Below the pieces are notes generated by a model, which was not told where the DNA came from, did not search any database, and worked only from the letters and a program-made list of their open reading frames with translations. Position numbers and translations under genes: made by a program. Shown here piece by piece: positions 25,856 to 37,040 of a DNA stretch of 64,000 bases. Origin of the DNA: Amylostereum areolatum (taxonomy: Eukaryota > Basidiomycota > Agaricomycetes > Russulales > Stereaceae); contig SAXG01000018.1 of the NCBI GenBank assembly GCA_012932865.1, positions 620,001 to 684,000 on the forward strand, in the 5' to 3' direction. The first letter of the stretch is position 1. The number at the start of each line of letters is the position of its first letter.

Positions 25856-26932
25856 GGCTGAACAGACGAGCGGGGCCGCGAACGATGAAGTGAGTTGGCC
25901 TGGATTCTGCAGGCTTTATACATGCGGGACATATGCTTCTCGGAAGTGTGCTCCTCCATTGGAGAAAGGAACGCGTGCGTCGACGCCGATGGATCTAAAA
26001 GAAGCTGGTGCAGCTTCGGGGAACGCTGGAACGGCATGCTGACAGTTGACTCGATGAAATTGAAAATTTGGAGTTCGTGCCTTTCACGACCGGGCCTGTC
26101 AATGAAATGGATCGCAAAACACAGGAAAGCCTGAGCCCAGGACCATCCCTCTATGTACTTACATGGGAGAGTTACGAGGCAGCGGTGGCAAAACCTCGAA
26201 CTCGATGCCAATCACACCTATAGATAAATGGGCGTTGTACCGTTTGTATGCCGATAACAAGCTATTTTTGCTTCCTCGCCATCTGGCTCCCCCCATATCG
26301 CGTTTCCATGGCATCAGCGCGCGCTGTCCAGGTGGGGGTGCATGCTTCTGCGAGAGCGCCGCATGAGATTCCACGCGAATATGCGCCACAGTGTAAAGAA
26401 TACTTATATGCAACGCGCGCATGGGCAACCCGGAGAAAGATGGGCGCGCGGTATCGTTGAGAGTCGACGCTGGACATGAAAATTTCGGAAGAAAAAAAAC
26501 ACGGGTCCACGGGGCAACGGTCGCATTCTCCGTTGGTGTGAGCGCGGCGATCAATGCGCAAACTGGTGCAGAAAACGGTAAGCACAGGTAAGCACCCTCC
26601 CCCCAGTCCTCAGCGCCAGCCTCGGAGACAACCCCACCAGAAAGCAAGAAAAGTCAGGCAGCTAAACAAGGACGAAGCTACGTAGCAAGCAGAGACGAGA
26701 GTAACGAATTGACATGGAACTGAACGACATGGAACAGCGCTACAACCATGCTGAGACTGTTGACAGCACCCGTCGGCATAGTGCATGTTGGAACGTTGAA
26801 CGTTGACGCTTCACGAACAGATCGACGTCCAGTGAGTAGCCATGATCGCGGCGTGTTTTTCATTTTAACCCTGATCAATACAACCGAACAGCTACAAACA
26901 CACGGGGATGGTGACGAACAAGGAGAGTACAC
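25856..26932. other. Intergenic between the two protease genes
   Basis: 1077 bp. The first 110 bp are the promoter of protease 1. The rest has no exon or repeat that I can support. Confidence 0.5.
25914..25920 (-). promoter_or_regulatory. TATA box of protease 1
   Basis: TATAAAG on the minus strand about 60 bp before the ATG. The surrounding 100 bp resemble the region upstream of the paralogous protease gene (TATAAAG at 28585-28591), so promoter and coding region were duplicated together. Confidence 0.6.
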
Positions 26933-28522
26933 TCAGTAAGGAGCGCGCTCTGTCAGCGTAACCTGGTTTGTGCCCAAGTTGAAGGTCGCCACCACGTTGT
27001 GCAGGAACGTGTCTCCCCTACGCAGCGAGATACAGTTAGCCACACGCTTATTCACGATATTTCGCAAATGCAACTCACAAAACGAAGATGTTCCCGTCAA
27101 CGGCAGGACCACCGTCGTCGATACCGGAAATGCAGAATAGGTTTCCGTCATCGTCCGTGCCAACGGGAAGGATAACATCCGCGGACGTCAGATTGAAAGT
27201 TGTGCCCCCGATGATGACCGAGAACGGTGGTACGGTAGCATTGCATGAGACGATGTATGCGCCCTCCTCGTCGGAGAATGTGGCGGGCGGGTCGAATTGC
27301 GCGTGATATGCATTTGCGATTGGCGTGGGCACGTACAGAAGGGTCGTTCCGGTGTCGAGAATAGATGTCCCGTTGGTGGAGAGCGCGCTTGAACCGGGGA
27401 AGACGTACGCGTCGATGTCGACGGTGTAGAAGAAGAAGGCCTTGTTCGGGGAGGAGCCGACCGACTGGCCTTGGATGGGAACAGTCACGGCTGTCGACGT
27501 AACGTTCACGGGGGCAATACCGCCGAAGGCAAGAAAGCCAAGGTTCGGGTCAATTGTCGATCCCGCTTCAGCATCAACAGAGCCACGGTTGAGTGCAACG
27601 GACATGACTGTAAACTCGTCAGACATAGCAATCCATGCTATTATGAGGAAGAGACCTACTGGGTTCGCTGACAGCTCCCTCAGCGATGGCGGAGAAAAAG
27701 AACGGATTGTACTCGTCGCTATTAGACGAGCTATCGTCATCCGGGTCGTCTCCAGAGTACACACTGGTAAGGCCAGGATAACAGAGTCCCATGAGGCCTG
27801 TCGTCACACCGTCTCCAAACCAAGCAGCGTTATCGACGACTCCGATCTCTTGGTGGGTGACTGTGAGGCCGCCAACGGTAACCGTGTCGAAGCCCACATC
27901 GCCAGTGAGGAACTAAGATAGTACTTATGTTCTGAGAGGCAGCGGGAAAGCAAGAACGAAACTCACCTCGCCATCTGCATACGATATGTTAAAGTTGTGG
28001 TCTAGAAACGCCTCAAACGTCGGCGAATCCGCGGGGACAAAGCCTGTAGTCCCGAACCCGCAATCTTCCGGTGTAGCCGGGGTGTCGTCGAGGTTGAAGC
28101 AGGCGAATCCCTTCTTAGCCAACCAAGTATCGGAACTGCCTGTATCTATTGAGATGCATACGTTCAATGAAGGGATGGAAGCTAGCGCGGATGGGCGTAC
28201 CGACGATGACTGAGAACGACTGCCCTCCGATGGTGATGTTCGTAGAGTATTCCTCGTCTCCGGCCGTCCCGAATACGACGGCAGTGTCTGTGTGCGCGCG
28301 ATGCTTCGGGGACTTCTTCGCGATGTGGCGAAGAGCCTTGGCCTTATCGGAGGGACGTGCAACCTTCTGCGACAAGTTGAGGACGAAGGGCGCCGGCGAG
28401 AGAGAGACAGCATCCGCCTGGACAGTCGAGGTCAAGGAAACCGCACGCGAGGTGTACACGTCATCGGAGGCGGCGACGTTGTTTGCAAGGAGCAGGAAAA
28501 GTAACGCCGCAAGTCGTTCCAT
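26933..28522 (-). CDS. Secreted pepsin-like aspartic protease 2, 455 aa
   Basis: Tandem paralog of protease 1. Exons 28522-28201, 28145-27967, 27912-27660, 27607-27079 and 27017-26933, with all intron positions and phases conserved. The signal peptide is ERLAALLFLLLANNVAA, followed by a propeptide. Catalytic motifs are VIVDTGSSDTW and ILDTGTTLLYVP, the flap NISYADGE and the end GDTFLHNVVATF. The flap Gly of protease 1 (YGDG) is Ala here (YADG), a possible specificity difference. Both active-site aspartates are present, so it should be active. Confidence 0.93.
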
Positions 28523-28584
28523 GGCTAGGCAAAGCAGACGAGTGGGGCTGCGAACGATGAGTGAGCTGGCGTCAATTCGGCGTG

Positions 28585-28591
28585 CTTTATA
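28585..28591 (-). promoter_or_regulatory. TATA box of protease 2
   Basis: TATAAAG about 63 bp upstream of ATG 28522, in a segment conserved with the promoter of protease 1. Confidence 0.6.
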
Positions 28592-28599
28592 TCCGCTGG

Positions 28600-29233
28600 G
28601 ATCTGGCTTCTTCGAAGTATGTGCCAACGTGCATACTTGATGGAGAGTGGGTCTCGTGCCTATGTTGGGTGGGCCTGAAATGGCTCGAGTGAAAAGCTGT
28701 AGAGGATGCAAATCTGAGAAGAGCGAGCAGAAATGCACGAGCTAAGATGGTGTCGGATTTGTCTGGCTTCCTCCTGTTCCGCAGAAGGGCTGGAAAATAG
28801 TGGCAAGGTCCACTGGTAGGGCACCCAGAGTCCTAGACGGAACCAGCCAGTGATAAGAAGTATCCTTGAGCTTGATCCCTTGCCATCCGGTACCGCGCCG
28901 CGTATTCCCATGGTCGTGAGATCATAGGTAGTTATCCTGGATGCCGCACGCTATCCGGCCGGTATGACGCAAGGCACAAGGGTACAAGAGGAGTGGAGGT
29001 GGATGCTTGGACGGTTGAAGCTTGAAGTGACATATGTACAGTGGGCGGCAGTGTGATAAACGATGGATGATGCTGATGGTCGATTTTGGTCGATGGAGCC
29101 TTGGAGGCATTCGCAGCGGTGGGCAAATAAGTGTAAATAACACGACCCCGTGACAGTTTGAGCCTCTTTCTCGTAACGTACAGCGTTAAGTATAATATAT
29201 AAGTACTTACACTCTTTTACACTACTCCCTGGC
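28600..29233. other. Intergenic, no gene seen
   Basis: Between the promoter of protease 2 and the end of BTB 3. No coding pattern or RNA gene was recognised. Confidence 0.45.
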
Positions 29234-30754
29234 CTAGCCTACTGTCGTCCCTTCTGTGTCCCAGAGCCTCAACTTGGCTGTAGCTTCAACCTCCCGGCGC
29301 CTCGCCCTCCTGTTTATCTTGTTAAGCCTCACGTTCAGATAACTCTCCGCCGATGCGGCCTCCTCCGCCTCCTTCGCCCTGGTCTTCGCCTGCTGTGCCT
29401 CGGCATACGCAGCGAGAAACTTCTCCTTGTGGACATCTTGACTCCCGCCACTCTCCACCGCTAACGCCTGGCTCTCTGCATGGTCTCTGTCTCCTTCCCG
29501 GAACATATCTTCTGTCGTCTCGTCAGGAGTGTTGGTACGACGATCTACCGGGTCGCTTCCACCGTGAGCGCTTTCCTGATCTACTGTATCCTGTTTGCTC
29601 TCCTTCGGGCTTTCCGCTTCTTCAAAATCTGGTGTCGTCTCCGACTCACGTTTTTCCATTGCATCCTCAGGGTACCCAAGGGGAGTCTTCGCGCCGCTTT
29701 CCTCCCCACCTGTTCGGTGTCCAACGTCTTCCACATTCGTAGGTCCCCGGATCCAGTCCTCCAGTCCTTCCGCCGCCGTTTTCAATGCCACAGTGTTCAG
29801 CCCGTTGCGAGCTCGCAATAGCTCCCTCACGGCGCTCACCAGCGCAACGTCCCTTGCTTCCATCTTCTCGATATCCTCCGCGTCGAGCGGCGTCTGACGC
29901 GCACAGAGGTCGGTCAGAGCGGGCTTGATCCAGTCTTCAACACTGAACATGCGTGCGAGGGTAAGTCTCTTCAAGGGATCGACGAGTAGACTATCCAGTC
30001 GCTCGATGGCGAGATCGCGGATCGATTCGAAGGACCACCGCGCAGCAAGGTCAAGTACTCCCATCCACTCCTCTTGCGTCGTCAGATCGCTCTTGCTGAA
30101 TTTCCTTATGTGAGTAGCCAAGATTAGCCTGTCCAAAATCGAATCGCCGTCCGCAGCACGAAGACGTACGTGGGATAGAGTACCGATAGGAATGCTTCGA
30201 AGTCCCACGACGTGACCCCTTCGAGCGATATTATCGCATCCTGCGGCTCAGCCTGCGCTGCGACGACAGGGTGGGGAGGTGGCGCTGTACGGAATTCCTG
30301 CAGGTCTACATTGACATAAACATGTCGACCTGTAAAGTTGGTGATCCGATGCCATCCCACTGGAAGATTGTCGACAGGAGTGCGTGTCCGAGAGTGCGAC
30401 GGCGACGGAGAGAGAAGGTTGGCGAACCAGGGTGAGTCGCGAGTAAAAAAGAAGCGATGGGGTCGATAGAGTGTGTTTTCAACCTGTATCGCATCGTGAG
30501 ACTTTGTGGGACGATAGTAGCAGCGAGTGGCCCACCGAAAATGTGACGTTTCCGTCTTCAAAGAAGAATTTGTTATGCCTCGGGGGTGGCTTCCCACTGC
30601 CTGGACTGTTCAGGCTGCCTGATTTGGAGACAATACCATTGGAAGTACAGGAAGGACTCGAGGTGAACTCCGAGACGGTTACAGCATCTGACGAGGGGGA
30701 CGATTGAGAATCAACCTTTGGGGGTAAGTTGACGAGTAACCCAGGTGGCAGCAT
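29234..30754 (-). CDS. BTB/POZ domain protein 3
   Basis: Exons 30754-30536, 30483-30170 and 30104-29234. The N-terminus is S/P-rich with the first BTB strand NKFFFEDGNVTFS. Exon 2 starts VENTLYRPHRFFFTRDSPWF and ends LEGVTSWDFEAFLSVLYP. Exon 3 begins KFSKSDLTTQEEW and carries the helical block (WSFESIRDLAIERLD, KRLTLARMFSVEDWI, KMEARDVALVSAVRELL). A second WW-like stretch (PVGWHRITNFTGRHVYVNVD) sits inside the BTB exon, as in BTB 4 and 7. The C-terminal 150 residues are acidic and then basic. Function unknown beyond the fold. Confidence 0.85.
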
Positions 30755-31066
30755 GTCTGGTACAGAAGACGAGACAAAAGGAGGGATGGTGTATTTCTCT
30801 TGATTCTCTTTATATGTGAACGACTGGGCGCTGTCTGTTGTATTAGGTTCACCACGAGGCTGCCACAAGGTCGGATTCGAGCGCTTCCCGCGCTCACGGA
30901 GAATAGCAAATGCAGTCTGCTTGTCAGAAATGAACGTACTTTGTCTAAGGCGATATGTTATAAGTAATGTAAAACACTTGCTAGAAAGATAGAGCGTGAG
31001 CATAGAACGTGCGATGTCATATTTAATGATACGGCGGTACAAAAGGCATCATAAACTGCAGGCCAT

Positions 31067-32619
31067 TCACCACTGGTATTCGTTGCATTCTTCCTCCATA
31101 GGGGTTTCTGTGTCGGTTTCCTGGCGGAAGCTGCCCCAGAATTGTGATGTAGGACTGGTAGGATGCGGATCGAGGTGACGGAGTCTCGATGTTGTGTTAG
31201 AAAAATCTGCGCGCCCGTTAACTAAACAGAGAACCTGTTAGCAAGCTCGTTGATATCTCGCGTATCGTATCTAACCTGATGCTTCGGAATGTGGAACAAA
31301 AGTCCTTTCTGCAGGAATGGAGCCTTTTGACGCTGCAGTCTTTAATCGGTCAAACAGATTTGGAGATGACGAAAACCTCGGCGCTGTGGGTGCTGCGGAA
31401 GACACATTGCCTTCTGGGTGTTATCGTGGGCATAAGTGATGGTGGAAAGACGGTCATACCTGTAGCTTGACCTTGAGGGGGCTTTGGCCCGGAAGTACAC
31501 GCTTGATTCACCGATTCTAACGCAGGAATATATTTGCAGACGGAAGATCTAGGGGATGACACAGCCGAAGCGGACGAAGAATCGGGGGGTATGGACGATT
31601 CCGAGCGTTCTTCCGTGGCCTTCAACGCAGGCTTGCTAAGACCGGGACGCATGGACACTATGGCGAGGTCGATTTTGTCCAGACAGATTCCGGGCAAAGA
31701 AGACGGTCTGATAACCCGCTCACGGATCCTTGCCACCACAGCGATGTCCTCTGGCTTCATTTGCTGGATTTCTTCGAGCTCCAGAGGAGCGACGCGAGCG
31801 CAGAGGGAAGTGAGCGCCGGCTCAATCCAATGATCCACGTTGTAAGCACGCGCAGCCACGAGGCGATCGAAAGGCCCCATAAGCGCGTCGAGGCGACGGA
31901 TAGCCAGAGAACGGATGGAGGAGATTGACCATAATGTTGCGAGTTTGAGCACGGAGGTCCACTGGGATTGCGTGGAAAGATCACCACCATCATAGTTCCT
32001 GTATCAAGTTTAGAATTACCCTACAAAGGCACGCGGTGTCAATGGGCTTACTGAGGGTAGAAGACGGAAAGGAGAGCGTCGAGATCCCGCGCTGAAACGC
32101 CGTCCAAAGCAATGATAGCTTCCGAGGGCGTGTCTTCAAGTTCATGTGGAGGAAGAGGTGGAGGTGCCGAAGCGATCTGGCCCATGTCGACGTTGACATA
32201 CATCACATTGCCGGCAGGGCTAGCGACGTGCTGCCATCCGGGAGGCAGTCGGTCTGCGGATGAAGACGCTCGAGAAGAGACGCCGTCCGAGGACGAGCGT
32301 GAGGCAAACCAGGGGGAGTGAGAGGTCAGCGTGGAGCGATGGGGCTTGTAGAGGATACCCTCAACCTGCAGAGAACAGTGTATATCGATCAGTACACGCC
32401 TGCCGCTCGGTCTAACGACACGGTACTCACCAGGAAAACGACATTTCCATCCTCGATGTAAAACCTGTTGTGCTTTTTGTAGGCGTCCCCCTTTCCTTGA
32501 GAGGGGGACGACAAAGAGAGGCCATCGTGACTTGGACTAGGAGTTGTTTTGCTGAGGTCGACGGGCGTAGTGGATAGATTTGAATCCACAACAGACCAGT
32601 GTTCGATGTGGGAGGTCAT
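31067..32619 (-). CDS. BTB/POZ domain protein 4 (five exons)
   Basis: Exons 32619-32431, 32365-32052, 31998-31460, 31413-31276 and 31221-31067. The domain parts are NRFYIEDGNVVFL, VEGILYKPHRSTLTSHSPWF, LDGVSARDLDALLSVFYP and then WSISSIRSLAIRRLD and DRLVAARAYNVDHWI. A first stop in the frame at 31350 would end the protein early. Splicing at 31459/31414 and 31275/31222 instead adds about 97 residues in perfect phase, including RADFSNTTSRLRHLDPHP and an acidic end MEEECNEYQW. I prefer this longer model because both extra exons look coding and the intron borders are canonical. Confidence 0.8.
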
Positions 32620-32926
32620 GATGGTAAGATCGAGCGGGTGTATGGACAGATATCGCGAAAGACGAAGGGTCTGCCGCGAGGTCGGAGCTGACTTAAGTTA
32701 GACAATCGTGGGTATAAGTGGTTTGCCTTGTGGCGACCACGAGGACGAGCGGGCATTTCTCCTCGATCCCAAATCCTCCAAACAGGGTTCCAGTCGCTGT
32801 AAACATTATAGATAATGAATCTTTTATGAAGCAAACGCGGGATAAGAACGGCCGAGAATCCGACATCCTAGAAACAATATTAAGCATTCGAGGGAGCATA
32901 CAAAGACGTGAAAAACGCACCACTAT

Positions 32927-34011
32927 TTAGTCTTGTTTACGTTTGAGGATGGGATCCTCACGCCCGACTGACTTCACTTCAGGCGGCGCCTCCAAGGCAT
33001 TGTTCTGATCCAGCGCCGCGACCAGATTCTTCAAGGTGAGCGTGTCCTTCATAATGATGGCGGATTCGGTGCCCCGTCGACCGAGACTAACGAGGGTGGA
33101 GGTCCTGAATTCTTCGCCAGCCCTCTTCTCCCTCTTCCCGACGACGTACGCGATATCCTCGATGGACATTTCGCGCATCTCTTCCACGGACAGGCTCTCC
33201 GTCCGAGCACACAAGTCTCCTAATGCCTCCTCGTCCCAGCCATAAATTTCGTACGCGCGTGCGAGCACTAGGCGGCCAACCGGGTCAACGATAAGGTCCA
33301 GCTCTTGGATGGCAAGGTCTTGTATGGAGGCGAAGGACCATCTGGTAGCGAGCTTGAGCACGGCAGTCCAGCCTTCGACGGTGTAGACATCACGTCTAGC
33401 AAAATCCCTACCAATCAGGTCAGTCGATCGACCTACGAAACACGCGCACAAAGGCCCACCTCGGGTACAGCACCGACAGAAATGTGTCGAACTCTTTCGC
33501 CTTGATGCCCTGGAGTATGATGATCCTCGGATCGATGATAGTACGAGATCCGTCACGCAGGTTGAAGTACCCTTCTCCATGGGCGAGCTCCAACCAGCTG
33601 TCGTAGTCGTTCAGAGCGGACGCGACTCCCGCATTTTCGAAACGCTGACGGAACCAGAGGGAGTCGCGTTCAAAAAAGTACCGGTGAACCTTGTAGGAAA
33701 TTCCTTCCACCTATAGAAGGTGGATGGATGTCAGGTAGAATAAGGGGATTGTAGAGCATTGAACATACCATGAGCGTCACGTTCCCGTCGGGAAACGTGA
33801 ACCTCTTGTGCCACAAGCCAGATGCGCTCGTTGTATATCCAACATGATGAAGAAAGGGGGAGGACCTTCCGCTCATCTCCATGTTGAGAATAGGGGAGTC
33901 GTCGACTGGATAACTACGGGATGTCGGCGAGCCATAATACGACGTATCTTCGTCAGTCGAGTCATCGAGAGGGATGTCGACGTAACTGCTGGAAGACGAT
34001 AGGGACGACAT
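32927..34011 (-). CDS. BTB/POZ domain protein 5
   Basis: Exons 34011-33769, 33710-33460 and 33407-32927. The start MSSLSSSSSYVDIP leads to KRFTFPDGNVTLM, then VEGISYKVHRYFFERDSLWF and a shorter BTB insert, IKAKEFDTFLSVLYP, and the helical block (WSFASIQDLAIQELD, GRLVLARAYEIYGWD, EMSIEDIAYVVGKREK). The tail is short and basic (LKRKQD). It is the most compact member of the cluster. Confidence 0.85.
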
Positions 34012-34783
34012 GGAAGATAACGAGGGGAGTCCTTAGAGGAACACGGCCTTCTCGTCGAACAGGGGGATGCATGCGAGCAACCTTTATACCTGTGCTGTCC
34101 TGCATAGGGGTGAATGTCGCAAGACATGTCTCGCTGTGGATTTATGAGCCATAGATCACGCAGAGTCTTACACGAGACACTCGCCTTACACCATTCGGAC
34201 AACCCACCGGCGGGTTCATCGCATTACTCCTGTCCGACTCCCGGAAGTCGTTTGCCGACTCATTTCCCCTGTCTTCATCCGAGTTGTCGTCTGCATTTAT
34301 GCCTGGCGAGCAATACGCCCTGGGTAGGATATTCACGAAGATAGTACGAAGAAACAACGACGAATGGAACGGTGGTTCGGAGTGGGCAGTGCAAGGGTTG
34401 TACTACCAGGTGGAAGCTGAAGTTCGAACAAAATCGACAGGACGTTCCTCCTCGTTCGGCCCGCAATACCGGAAGTCCTCTTTAGTCGTGCGAAGTAGGC
34501 AGCAAAATGAAATTGATTCCACTGCCGTCCAAGGATATCGAATGGTACAGTTACATACATCGCAAACACGAATATAGAAAAAGTAAGAGCCTGACAAACT
34601 TGGCAGGACCGTTACTTGTACATACCAGCATGCGCAGCCGCGGACGAGTCCACCGTAACAAGAATCGCGCTGAAAAAACGAGCAAGACGTATTTAAACAA
34701 TGGGTGAATGCCCGGGAGAGCGTATATCGGAAGAATAGCAGAAGAGACGGAAAATGCACGCATTCCTAAACCAACGCGTAACT
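34012..34783. other. Intergenic, no gene seen
   Basis: 772 bp between the start of BTB 5 and the end of BTB 6. Several short open frames on both strands have no family similarity or splice support. Confidence 0.45.
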
Positions 34784-36692
34784 TCAGATGTCGGATGACA
34801 TCGAGCTATAGTCGCTAAAATCCCCCCCGTCGACGACTTCAGCGTCTGAATCCTCCTTAGCGTTCGATCCCTTGACAGCGTTTTCCTCAGACGACTGAGC
34901 GGTCGGCCCGGGCGAACCATTCGAAGGAGCCCTTGCCTCAGTAGTGCTCGTAGAGGTTGTGGCGCTGGGGGCCAAACTTGGAGGGGGTGTAGGAGAAAGC
35001 TTGCTGGGATCGGCCGCCTGTGCGGGAGAGACGGAAATGGGGAAGATTTCTGGCACGGTAGGGGTAGATGGGGTAGCTTCCGTGGCCGAGCGTCCGTTAA
35101 GCAGGCTCACATAGTCCCGGAGCGTACGCTGCATCGAATCAAGGTTTAGAAGCTCAGGATATTGTTGTTTCATATTCATAGGCATTGTGGCGGAATTAGA
35201 TGACTTTGCCGTCAGAGAGGCCACGTAGCTCGTGGGGTTGAACGTCCCACGAGAGATGTTATCGTAGTGGGAAGGCATTGGATAGTAGGAGGGATACATG
35301 CCCGAAGTCGCCGCCGCTTTGGAAGTGGTCGAAGAGTTCAATGCGGAGTAGTGTGTACTCAAGAAATGGGCTGGAGAGGGTTGATTCCCAGAGGGTTGCA
35401 TGGCAACGATGGCACGAGGAACTTGGTGGTTCAGGGCGAACGAAGAAGGAGGGACAAGAGGAGTACGTTGCGTGAGATTGTCGTTGTCGTTGGAGAGTTG
35501 GCGGCCCAGCATTCGCTGGACCTGGGGTTCAATAGACGCCTTTCCAGGCGATGTCTTTGGACCTTCAACGAATTTCGGGGGTTCGCTGAGGGGCTTCGCT
35601 GTATCCAGGACGGACTGTGGGAGCCGGGCTTGAGCGCGCCATTCATTAACCTGTGCGAACAAGGATTCCCTGGATGGCCGCAAATGTGGCGACGGATACA
35701 ACGAAGACGAAAGCCCTAGAACCTTCTCCCGGATATTGATAACGAGTGCAATGTCTTCATGACGCATCTCTTGGATCTCCTCGAGAGCAAGGGCCCCGTC
35801 ACGAGCGCAGAGCTCGACGAGTGCACGAGTCACCCACTCTTCGATGTTATATGCGTAGGCCAACATAAGGCGTCGGAATGGGGATACGAGGGTATCTAGC
35901 TGCCGGACCGCTCGTCCACGAACGGTCTTGAAGCGCCACATATCGGCAAGCTTGAGGACCGAAGACCACTCTATTTCCGTGTTTAGATCGCCATGGTCGA
36001 AATCCCTGTGTAATGATTAAACGGTGCACACAAGTGCTTTGAAAATGCGCTCACAGTGGGAAGAGAACGGAGAGGAATGCTTCCATTTGGTCTACTCTGA
36101 CATTGGAGAGTGAGAAAGTGGGGACAGGCATCGAGATCGGGAGGCTGGAGCCGCTCAGTTTCGTTTGGATGAAAGTCGTCTTGGGCGCGGGAATAACGCC
36201 CCCAGGAATGAAAGAAGAAAGTCCCAGGGTGAGCGCCGAAGCGAACAACGGCGAGTCGCGCTCGAAGAAATGACGATAAACTCTGAACGACGTATTGCCG
36301 ACCTATTGGTGGATGTTAGATGGTAGTACACAGTGCATAAGAGCGTCGTAAGAAGTACGTACCGTGAAGATAACGGTGCCGTCTGAGAAGTTGAACCGCT
36401 TGTGCCACTGAGTTCCTAGGGGTGCCGGCGGGATCTGCACGTTCGTACCCATTAAAGGCACTGGCTTTGCGGGAGGAGCAAAGTTTGGTATAGTCGACGT
36501 TTGGGACAGTGCAGGGGGCATGTAAAGGCTAGCATTCACGCCAGTCTTCGTTGCCGCCGGTATAACATTGCTCGCGCTCAAGGGCGGAGCGCGTCCCTGG
36601 CAGGTTTGGGATATGATTTGGTCGAGCTTGGCCAGAGAGGAAGAGAGAAGCTCCTGCGGATCAGGGGAGCCAATGGAGGTCGATGAATCCAT
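34784..36692 (-). CDS. BTB/POZ domain protein 6
   Basis: Exons 36692-36363, 36302-36055 and 36005-34784. N-terminal 100 residues S/P/A-rich, then KRFNFSDGTVIFT, VGNTSFRVYRHFFERDSPLF, VDQMEAFLSVLFP and DFDHGDLNTEIEWSSVLKLA, followed by FKTVRGRAVRQLD and RRLMLAYAYNIEEWV, and EIQEMRHEDIALVINIREKV. The C-terminal 250 residues are disordered (S, T, P, N-rich) and end in an acidic motif (VVDGGDFSDYSSMSSDI). ATG 36692 was chosen because the codon upstream in frame is TTG. Confidence 0.85.
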
Positions 36693-37040
36693 GGTCAAGC
36701 TTCAATGGAGGCAGATGGCGGCGGCTGAGCTCAAGAGAGGGCGCGAGCCTCAAGGGCGTTCTGCGACCCCCAGCTTCGTAACCACGCGGGCGCTTATTCA
36801 AACCTAATCCCGGGGCACCGTCGCTGGCACCGGCTGAGTGGCACCACGTCTCCACAGTCTAGATTGCATAATTACATAACGTTGACAAAAGGCCTCCCAC
36901 ACTGAGCACTCTACTCCGTACAGATTCGCAGTGAATGATATGCGTTGGAGAGAGATGGGTCAGGATAGGCTAGGCATCACGATAATTTTGGGGAGCGTAT
37001 CGCATATAGTGACAAGAGTACGATTAGAAGCTTGGAAGCC
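36693..37040. other. Intergenic, no gene seen
   Basis: 348 bp between BTB 6 and BTB 7 on the same strand. It probably holds the BTB 6 promoter; no element was singled out. Confidence 0.45.
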
